Origin: Elusimicrobiota bacterium
GTDB lineage: Bacteria; Elusimicrobiota; Elusimicrobia; UBA1565; UBA9628
Direction of reading: 5' to 3'
Length of the DNA: 33,714 nucleotides
Assembly (NCBI GenBank): GCA_027327915.1
Contig: DAHVWT010000015.1
Span: forward strand, 1-33,714
Every line of letters starts with the position of its first letter. Within the stretch, counting starts at the first letter, position 1. The translations under genes and the position numbers were made by a program. Of this stretch, positions 1-5,613 are shown piece by piece. The notes beneath the pieces are model-generated. The model was given only the letters and a program-made list of their open reading frames with translations, had not been told where the DNA came from and ran no database searches.

Positions 1-2
1 CG

Positions 3-140
3 CCCGAGCGGCTCGTGGTCGTCGGCGAGGGCTTCTTCACGACCGACGCACTGGCCTGGTGCCAGGCCCAGGGCACCGCCGTGGTGGTGCTGGCACGAGA
101 CGACGTGCTGCTCGCCGCGTCGCCGCCAGGGTCTTGCTTG
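3..140 (+). CDS. Fragment resembling part of Cas1 (partial, junction downstream)
   Basis: The plus frame beginning at base 3 reads like a genuine folded protein: a beta strand RLVVVGEG, a helix TTDALAWCQAQG, a strand TAVVVLARDD and then VLLAAS. This strand-helix-strand layout is like the N-terminal region of the CRISPR integrase Cas1, where a stretch of the type 'vvvxG..(S/T)..AL.wc...gi.vvvldrdg' is common. Only about 45 residues are present. The frame continues past base 140, but the downstream residues match the reverse complement of a different gene (the membrane-protein paralog at 150-592), so the real coding sequence probably ends near 130-175. No CRISPR repeats or other cas genes are visible. 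The Cas1 assignment is recognition by eye of a short piece and is tentative. It could be another alpha/beta protein, or foreign sequence joined here by misassembly. Confidence 0.3.
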
Positions 141-149
141 CCTCGTCCG

Positions 150-592
150 TTGTCATGGCACCAAAAAAGGACCGACATGAAAAGAAAACTGATCGTGCTT
201 GCGTTCTCGGTCCATCCATACCCTCGCGGCTCCGCGGCAGCCAAGGTCAAAGCCAGGGCCGCAAGCCTCGGCATCCAGGGAAGGCCCCGTTTGACGAGCA
301 ACCGCTCCTGGAAAAAAAGCCCTCCGACGACCAAAAGGGAGTTAAAAAGGATGATGCCGCCGTAGCCCGACAGACTTTGGATCGAGTAGAGGATCATCTC
401 GTAGAGCCAATGGCTGTCCGTCCAGCGCGTTCCCAGCGCGGTGAAGGAGAAAGGATCGACCCGAGGGACGCCCCCGTGCTCGATCATCCAGCGCCCGGCC
501 GCCAAGTGCCACCAGATGTCCGGGTCGCCCAGAGGACGGAACACGTACAGGGCCGCCCAGACGTAAAACGCCGCGAAGACGGCGGCGATCAA
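150..592 (-). CDS. Polytopic membrane protein, second tandem copy (C-terminally truncated)
   Basis: Read on the minus strand from a TTG at 592, the frame gives LIAAVFAAFYVWAALYVFRP followed by GDPDIWWHLAAGRWM, a VDPFSFTALGTRW segment and a WTENAST segment. Each has a close counterpart in the same order in the protein encoded at 589-2247, so the two are tandem paralogs. The TTG overlaps the TGA of the upstream copy (TTGA), and GGAG lies about 9 nt before it, supporting translational coupling. Similarity to the paralog is clear up to the segment FLFMSVLFW and stops around position 165-150. The minus frame stays open to base 2, but there it is low-complexity Ser/Thr/Ala and looks like the shadow of a plus-strand gene. 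About 140 of the expected 550 or so residues are present. The truncation is either a real rearrangement or an assembly join. The molecular function is unknown. Confidence 0.6.
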
Positions 593-2247
593 CGCCCTTT
601 CTCCAGAGGAGCCAGGCGATTGATGAGACGCGCCGTTCTCCAGCTCCCAGGATGGATCGCCAGGTTGGCGAGGAGTTCCTCGCGAATCCGGGCTTTCGCC
701 GCCGGAGAACGCCGCCACCGGCGTTCGATCTCCGCGGGATCGGCGTCCGGGGAGATCTCCCGGAACTCCCAGCGCCGGATCAGGTCGCGATGCCGGGCGT
801 CGCGCCTGACGAAGAGGAGGGCGACGTCGTCCCAGTAGACAAGCGCCCAGCGCGATCTGGGAAAATAAAGATCGAGGGCCGACGGGGACGCGGCGGAAGG
901 CTCCGGGTAGCGGACCAGAGCCGCGCGCGCGCCGTAGGAATCGAGGAAACGACCCCAGACGCCGGGGGGCCCGCGCTTGGCGGCCCAGAAGCGATCGAGA
1001 ACCGGGATGTAGCCGCGCACCGAGGGGTAGCGGCCGTCGATGAAGACCTTCGGATCGCCGTTGAAACGCCAAATCCAATAGCCGCCGAAGCCGTAATCGT
1101 TGTAGAAAGGGCCGCTCACCTTGTTTTGCGCGATAAAGCCGCAGGCCGCGACCGGGACGCGGTCGAGCGCCACTCCCGCTCGCGCGGGCTGGAGGATGAT
1201 CGCCGACACGAGAAGGGCGAAGGCCGCCGCGGGCGTCCAGAGGCTATCGCCGGCGATCATCCGGACCAGCCTCCCCTCCCTCCCCTTGATCCTCTCCCAA
1301 ACCATCTCGGCCAGCTCCGCGCAGGCCTCGAGCGCGAAAAAACGCACGGCCCAAGAGTGACGCGCGGCAAGCCAGCTCAAGAACAACGGGACCAACCACT
1401 CACCCCCGCCCCTCTCTCCCTCCTTGAATGGACGGGTCGGGCCGGAGGGCGCTGTTATTTTCCAGATCCGCGACGCCCAAAATATCGCGAGGACGCACCA
1501 GAACGGCGCGAATCGGCTCAACGGCGGCCAAAACCAATTGCTCGTGTGCGCCGGCGACAGGAGGAAGTCGTCGGCGATGATCCGGTAAAGCCCGATCCCG
1601 TAAGGGTTGGCGAGAGTCGCTAGGCCGCAGAGGGCGACGAAGCCGGCCTCCTTCCATTTCGGGGCGCTCGCATTCGGGCCTTTTTCGATGAGATCGAGCC
1701 CTAGGATGGCCAGGCCGATGACGAAGCCCCGATGAAGGTTGGCCCACAGGGCAAAAAAAAGAAGGCTCGTCAGGACGCCGGGAGGCGGCTCGCCGCGCCT
1801 CCAGCGCTCCCGGCGCCAGAGCACGATTGAAAGGAAAAGGAAGCTGAGCGTGCTGGCGTTTTCCGTCCATCCGGCGCCCCGCGGCTGCGAGGCGATGAGA
1901 ACGAGAGCCTGGGCGGCCAGGCGCAGGGTCCAGGGCAGCCCGCGCTCGCGCAGGCGCTTGTCCATGGCGAGGAGGGCTCCCGCGACGAAGAGCGCCTTGA
2001 GCAAGATGATCCAGCCGAGGCCCGCCAGCCGCTCCCCCGCGTCAAGGACAATCTCATAGAGCCAGTAGGAGTCGACCCAGGGAGTCCCGAACGCGGTGAA
2101 GGAAAAGGGATCCGTCCGGGGGACGCACCCGTGGGAAAACATCCAGCGTCCCGCGGCCAAGTGCCACCAGAGGTCCGGGTCTCCTAAAGGACGGAAGCAA
2201 TCGAGGAGGACCCAGATATAAAACGCGACGAAAACGAATGGAATTAA
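589..2247 (-). CDS. Polytopic membrane protein with DPDLWWHL motif (GT-C-like, function unknown)
   Basis: The protein has about 550 residues with many hydrophobic segments. Near the N-terminus it carries GDPDLWWHLAAGRWM and then TDPFSFTAFGTPWVDSYWLY, a layout familiar from hypothetical membrane proteins related to GT-C glycosyltransferases: an acidic residue in the first external loop, then aromatic-rich loops. A soluble, Trp/Arg-rich domain follows the last membrane segments. The start is a problem. The open frame extends to an ATG at 2382, but that would overlap the outer-membrane protein gene by 68 nt and run through a palindrome (2251-2292). Similarity to the tandem copy begins at codon TTA (2247-2245), which aligns with the TTG start of that copy. 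No ATG, GTG or TTG lies between. The original start may have been lost when the palindrome arrived, or a non-standard start is used. A role in glycan or lipid-linked sugar transfer is only a family-level guess. Confidence 0.7.
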   Translation of the reverse strand, partial: LIPFVFVAFYIWVLLDCFRPLGDPDLWWHLAAGRWMFSHGCVPRTDPFSFTAFGTPWVDSYWLYEIVLDAGERLAGLGWIILLKALFVAGALLAMDKRLRERGLPWTLRLAAQALVLIASQPRGAGWTENASTLSFLFLSIVLWRRERWRRGEPPPGVLTSLLFFALWANLHRGFVIGLAILGLDLIEKGPNASAPKWKEAGFVALCGLATLANPYGIGLYRIIADDFLLSPAHTSNWFWPPLSRFAPFWCVLAIFWASRIWKITAPSGPTRPFKEGERGGGEWLVPLFLSWLAARHSWAVRFFALEACAELAEMVWERIKGREGRLVRMIAGDSLWTPAAAFALLVSAIILQPARAGVALDRVPVAACGFIAQNKVSGPFYNDYGFGGYWIWRFNGDPKVFIDGRYPSVRGYIPVLDRFWAAKRGPPGVWGRFLDSYGARAALVRYPEPSAASPSALDLYFPRSRWALVYWDDVALLFVRRDARHRDLIRRWEFREISPDADPAEIERRWRRSPAAKARIREELLANLAIHPGSWRTARLINRLAPLEKGR

Positions 2248-2250
2248 AAG

Positions 2251-2292
2251 GGTGACACTATACGCATTTCGGGAAATAGGTATGGTGTCACC
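2251..2292. repeat. 42-nt imperfect palindrome (REP-like hairpin)
   Basis: The left arm begins GGTGACACTATAC and the right arm ends GTATGGTGTCACC. The two arms pair over 20 positions with one G-T pair and two mismatches, around a TTTC-GG-GAAA centre. It fills the gap between the stop of the outer-membrane protein gene (2315) and the first homologous codon of the membrane protein (2247). On the minus strand it is followed by CTTTTAATT, so it could also act as a transcription terminator for the upstream operon. Its length, sharp symmetry and position at a gene boundary are also like REP-type palindromes moved by Y1 transposases. Only one copy occurs in this window. Confidence 0.7.
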
Positions 2293-2314
2293 GGTTTTCC
2301 CGCTGGGGAAGCTG

Positions 2315-3559
2315 TTACTGGCCAGCCTGCTTGTCCTTGCCCGAGCCGCCGAAGAGAACGCCGACCTGCAACTGGCCTCCAAGCGAGGACGGGATCGTGG
2401 TGGTCGTGCCGACGGATTGGATGTCCTGAGTTTGAGGGCTCGCCATCGCGGCCGCGTCGATATGGACGTGGAGGAGGTCGAGCCCGGCGCCCAAGGACAC
2501 GGTCTTTAAGCCGTCCACCAGGTTCTCCGAGACGCCGGCCCGAAGGGGAATATTAAGCCCGGGGCGGTTGAAGATGTTGACCTCGGTGCCGAGCGCCACC
2601 ATCTGGGACTCCGTCCCGTCCAAGGTGACGTTCCGGGTGAGATCCGCGTCTGCCTCGACGAACCACCAGTGAAACGGCCGAAGGCTCACGCCCGCTCGTG
2701 TCGTTCCCTGATAGGAAAGCTTGTCCATGCCGTTGGACTGGGCCTCTTGGGACATGTCGAACTTGGGGTCATTGATGTTGCGGGCCGTGACCGCGGCCGT
2801 CGGGTGCAACGGAAGCCCGAGACGGCCCAGGTCCCACAGAGCGCCGAGGTCGACGCCCGGCTGGATGGATTGCGTCATTTGCAAATGAGAAAAGCCGTTG
2901 GAGCCCTGTTGGACTACCGGGATCTGCTGATAGGCGGTTTCTCCCACGATCGCTTTGATGTTGGCGCCGACGGAGAGGCCCGGCAGGAACGGTATCTCAT
3001 GGCCGTAGCCAAAGCCGATCTCGGTCGCGGCCAAACCTAAAGCCGTAATCGAAGAGCTGTTGCTCGTGAAGAGATTGCTTCCCGTCGTATTCACGTCCGT
3101 CGTGTCGATATGATTCGGCGTCACGCCCGCATAGCTCAGGTTCTCGGCGAACAGCGCCAACTTGCCGAATTTCATGTTCAGCCCGCCGTTAAGGTCGGCG
3201 CGAAGGCCGTTGGACTTGTCGGCGAGCTCGTTGAGCGCGTTTTGGATGTTGGTTGAGTTACAGATGGCGGTGTTGACGGAATTGCACGCATTATAAATTT
3301 GATGCATGTTGTTGGCGGCCTGGATGAGATCGCCGTCCACGGTCGCCTGGCCGCCGACGGGGATCTCAAAGCCCGAGGGATTGTCGTAACGCCCAAGCCC
3401 GGCTGGATTCCAATAGGCGCTCAGCGGCCCGTTGTCCGGCAGGGCGACGCCGACGCCCCCCATGCCCATGGCCCGGGCGCCGACATCCTGCCACTCGGTG
3501 GCATAGGCGGCCGGGACGGCTGATAGCAAAAGGACGGCGACGGCCTTTCTGATCATCAT
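2315..3559 (-). CDS. Outer-membrane beta-barrel protein, TraF/UPF0164-like
   Basis: This 414-residue protein has a clear signal peptide (MMIRKAVAVLLLSAVPAAYA, cleavage about residue 20). The N-terminal mature sequence GARAMGMGGVGVALPDN with AYWNPAGLG is characteristic of the PorV/FadL-like family annotated as TraF_2 or UPF0164. The rest alternates polar and hydrophobic residues, as expected for beta strands, and includes Asn-rich loops. The family sits in the outer membrane. Cargo and partners are unknown for this member, and the TraF name does not imply conjugation here. The start is the first of two consecutive ATGs, and the Shine-Dalgarno match upstream is weak. The gene follows the di-heme peroxidase by 40 nt on the same strand, so the two are probably co-transcribed. 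The 42-nt palindrome lies just after its stop. Confidence 0.8.
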   Translation of the reverse strand: MMIRKAVAVLLLSAVPAAYATEWQDVGARAMGMGGVGVALPDNGPLSAYWNPAGLGRYDNPSGFEIPVGGQATVDGDLIQAANNMHQIYNACNSVNTAICNSTNIQNALNELADKSNGLRADLNGGLNMKFGKLALFAENLSYAGVTPNHIDTTDVNTTGSNLFTSNSSSITALGLAATEIGFGYGHEIPFLPGLSVGANIKAIVGETAYQQIPVVQQGSNGFSHLQMTQSIQPGVDLGALWDLGRLGLPLHPTAAVTARNINDPKFDMSQEAQSNGMDKLSYQGTTRAGVSLRPFHWWFVEADADLTRNVTLDGTESQMVALGTEVNIFNRPGLNIPLRAGVSENLVDGLKTVSLGAGLDLLHVHIDAAAMASPQTQDIQSVGTTTTIPSSLGGQLQVGVLFGGSGKDKQAGQ

Positions 3560-3599
3560 GAGGGGACCCTCGCAACGGTCGGCTGTGGTCTGTTTGATG

Positions 3600-4631
3600 T
3601 TATTGTGGAAGAGTCGGAGGCTGGACGTTCACGGGATCGCCGGTTAAAGCGTCGAGAAAGGACAGCAATTCCTTTTTCTCGGATGCGGTCAAATGGAGGG
3701 GCTTGATCCTCCCGTCGAGCCACTGATTGGGCTCGCCCCCCCGGTCGTAGAAGTCGACGACCTCGGAGAGGGTCTTGACCGAGCCGTCGTGCATATAGGG
3801 CGCGGTATCCTTCAGATTGCGAAGGGTCGGGGTCTTGAAGGCTCCGCGATCCCGGTCTTCCTTCGTCACGTCGAAGCGGCCCAGGTCGGGCTTCGGCCGA
3901 GACATACCGACCCCGATGTTGTGGAAATCCGAATCGGAGAAATTAAAGCCCGTGTGGCAGACGGAACAGTTCCCCTTGCCGAAGAAAATCGCCATCCCCT
4001 TTTGGGCCTCGCGGCTCATGGCCGTCGCGTCTCCCGCCTGGAGCCGGTCGTAGGGAGCGTTCCCGGTGATGACGGTGCGCTCGAAGCTCGCGATCGCGCG
4101 GACTACGCGCTCGATCGTGATGCCGGGGCTGCCGAAGGCCTTCTTGAAGAGCGGCGCGTAGCCGCGGATGGACTTCAAGCGCCGGACCACGCCGGGAAGG
4201 GAAAAACCCATCTCCACCGGGTTCTGGATCGGCCCTTTCGCCTGCTCCTCGAGGCTCGGCGCCCGCCCGTCCCAGAACTGCAGGAGATTGTAGGCCGCGT
4301 TGAGCACGGTCGGAGCGCTGCGCGTCCCCTTCAGGCCGTGGATGCCCGTCGAAACGGGCGACTGGTCGGTCCAGCCCTTCGTCGGATTGTGGCAGGTCGC
4401 GCAGGAGATGGTGTTGTTCTTCGAGAGCCGCTTGTCGAAATAGAGCCGCTTGCCGAGATCGACCTTGGCGTCGTTTAGCGGATTGTCCGCGGGCACCAAG
4501 GGCGGCTGGAGGATGCCCACGGGGAGCTTGTAGGGAAAGGTGGATGTCTGCTCCTCGAACTGGGCCCGGGCGTAGCCTCCGGATGCGAGAGATAACGCGA
4601 CGGCCGCCAGCGCGGCCCAGCCCGTCTTCAT
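3600..4631 (-). CDS. Di-heme cytochrome c peroxidase / MauG family, periplasmic
   Basis: This 343-residue protein has a signal peptide (MKTGWAALAAVALSL..., cleavage after about residue 23). Two c-type heme sites are visible: CATCH at 77-81 and CSVCH at 222-226. Family-typical segments include GTRSAPTVLNAAY, FWDGRA, PYMHDGS near 279 and a C-terminal LLSFLDALTGDP. The bacterial peroxidase family reduces hydrogen peroxide in the periplasm with electrons from small c-type cytochromes; MauG relatives oxidise protein residues. This protein is single-domain and about the usual length. The open frame extends upstream to 5156, but that part is antisense to queF, and the signal peptide fixes the start at 4631. 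There is no Shine-Dalgarno sequence; a promoter lies immediately upstream. The outer-membrane protein gene follows, suggesting a joint envelope operon. Confidence 0.9.
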   Translation of the reverse strand: MKTGWAALAAVALSLASGGYARAQFEEQTSTFPYKLPVGILQPPLVPADNPLNDAKVDLGKRLYFDKRLSKNNTISCATCHNPTKGWTDQSPVSTGIHGLKGTRSAPTVLNAAYNLLQFWDGRAPSLEEQAKGPIQNPVEMGFSLPGVVRRLKSIRGYAPLFKKAFGSPGITIERVVRAIASFERTVITGNAPYDRLQAGDATAMSREAQKGMAIFFGKGNCSVCHTGFNFSDSDFHNIGVGMSRPKPDLGRFDVTKEDRDRGAFKTPTLRNLKDTAPYMHDGSVKTLSEVVDFYDRGGEPNQWLDGRIKPLHLTASEKKELLSFLDALTGDPVNVQPPTLPQ

Positions 4632-4642
4632 GAGAATGAAAT

Positions 4643-4672
4643 GGTATACTTCATGCCAGTGGCAAAAGTCAA
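4643..4672. promoter_or_regulatory. Overlapping divergent promoters for the peroxidase and queF
   Basis: On the minus strand TTGACT (4672-4667) lies 18 bp before TATACC (4648-4643), and the peroxidase ATG is 11 nt further on. On the plus strand TGG-TATACT (4642-4650) is an extended -10 element, with the queF start 2-8 nt beyond. The two -10 hexamers share the palindromic core GTATAC (4644-4649), so one short element may drive both directions. Neither gene would have more than a few bases of leader, and neither has a Shine-Dalgarno sequence. Confidence 0.55.
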
Positions 4673-5081
4673 CACGGCCGCCGCCCGGAGTTCCCGCGCC
4701 GACGGCTATGCGCCGGAACTCGCCCTCAAGGGGCTTCGGTCGGCGATGCCGGCGATCGACACCTGGCCCAACCAGTACCCGGGCTACGAGATCAAGATCG
4801 AGTGCCCCGAGTTCACCTCGGTTTGCCCGAAAACGGGGCTCCCGGACTTTGGGACCTTGATTTTGCGCTACCGGCCCGACAAGAAATGCGTCGAGCTCAA
4901 GTCCTTCAAATACTACCTGCTCGCCTACCGCCCGATGGGGATTTTCTACGAAAACGCCGTCAACCGCGTTTTGGACGACGTCGTGCGGGCGACGAGGCCC
5001 CTGTGGGCGGAGTTGACCGGCGAGTTCAACGCCCGCGGCGGCATGCGCTCGACGATCATCGCGCGCTACCCCCGGAAATGA
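4653..5081 (+). CDS. queF: NADPH-dependent 7-cyano-7-deazaguanine (preQ0) reductase
   Basis: QueF reduces preQ0 to preQ1, the last step before insertion of the queuosine base into tRNA, in the cytoplasm. From the ATG at 4653 the product is 142 residues, the short (type I) form. Seen directly are the nucleophile in SVCPKTGLPDFG (Cys58, with Asp65), the motif ELKSFKYYLLAYR used for NADPH binding, and the conserved FYENAVNRVLDDV. An ATG at 4641 is in frame, but its codons overlap the -10 element; 4653, or a GTG at 4659 placed 8 nt after the -10 hexamer, is more likely. No other queuosine genes lie nearby, so the neighbourhood does not add to the assignment. Confidence 0.92.
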   Translation: MPVAKVNTAAARSSRADGYAPELALKGLRSAMPAIDTWPNQYPGYEIKIECPEFTSVCPKTGLPDFGTLILRYRPDKKCVELKSFKYYLLAYRPMGIFYENAVNRVLDDVVRATRPLWAELTGEFNARGGMRSTIIARYPRK

Positions 5082-5101
5082 TCCGGGCCGAGAGCGAATA
5101 C

Positions 5102-5131
5102 TTGACCTCCCAAGATTCTTCCTGCTATCAT
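5102..5131 (+). promoter_or_regulatory. Sigma-70-type promoter of trxA
   Basis: TTGACC (5102-5107) and TATCAT (5126-5131) are 18 bp apart, with predicted transcription start near 5138. This leaves a leader of about 65 nt ending in AAGGAG (5190-5195), a normal distance before the trxA ATG. Confidence 0.5.
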
Positions 5132-5203
5132 GATGGCAGCCGCTGATCGCTTCCAAGCGGTTCCCCGGTGGTTCCCGGAGTTTCTTCGTAAGGAGAAAAA
5201 ACC

Positions 5204-5530
5204 ATGACGGAAATCCAACTGACGGACGCTTCCTTCGACCAAGAGGTCATCAAGAGCCAACAACCCGTTCTGGTCGATTTTTGGGCGCCGTGGTGCGGCC
5301 CCTGCCGCATGCTCGCGCCCGTCATCGAGGAGATCGCCTCCGAGTACGCCGGCAAGATCCGAGTGGCGAAAATCAACACCGACGACCATCCCAACGCCGC
5401 CGCGCGCTACAAGATTTCCGCGATCCCGACGATGCTTTTCTTTAAGGAAGGAAAGGTCGTCGAGCAGCTGGTCGGGGTCCACTCCAAGACCGAGATCAAA
5501 AAAACTCTCGACACCTTGGTCGCCGCTTAG
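5204..5530 (+). CDS. trxA: Thioredoxin
   Basis: This is a 108-residue cytoplasmic disulfide reductase, full length for the family. The active site WCGPC (Cys31, Cys34) follows VDFWAP, and the cis-proline loop ISAIPTMLFFKEG and the C-terminal VGVHSKTEIKKTL are all in place. It would deliver electrons from thioredoxin reductase to enzymes such as ribonucleotide reductase and peroxiredoxins. The start is well supported by AGGAG 8 nt upstream. It is flanked by a promoter at 5102-5131 and a UUCG hairpin downstream, so it is probably transcribed mainly alone. Confidence 0.96.
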   Translation: MTEIQLTDASFDQEVIKSQQPVLVDFWAPWCGPCRMLAPVIEEIASEYAGKIRVAKINTDDHPNAAARYKISAIPTMLFFKEGKVVEQLVGVHSKTEIKKTLDTLVAA

Positions 5531-5564
5531 TGCCCCAGCCGAAAGACTAACCTCTTTTCCGCAT

Positions 5565-5582
5565 CCGGCCCTTCGGGGCCGG
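5565..5582 (+). terminator. UUCG-loop hairpin after trxA
   Basis: CCGGCCC-TTCG-GGGCCGG forms a perfect 7-bp stem with a stable UUCG tetraloop, 35 nt after the trxA stop and 31 nt before the polA start. No T-run follows, so it may be a pause, an RNA 3' end stabiliser or part of a Rho-dependent terminator rather than a classic intrinsic terminator. Confidence 0.45.
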
Positions 5583-5613
5583 CCTCGTCGCCCGTGCCGT
5601 CGTTGTCCGTTAG

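Noticed and set aside
652-1623. Plus-strand open frame of 323 codons
   Set aside because: Antisense to the membrane-protein gene at 589-2247, which has a tandem paralog and membrane segments; the plus product is low-complexity Arg/Pro/Gly.
4600-4652. preQ1 riboswitch before queF
   Set aside because: Only about 20 bp separate queF from the divergent gene and the likely transcript start is within 8 nt of the start codon, so no aptamer fits.
4632-5156. Upstream extension of the di-heme peroxidase frame
   Set aside because: Antisense to queF, whose motifs are complete; the signal peptide at 4631 marks the true start.
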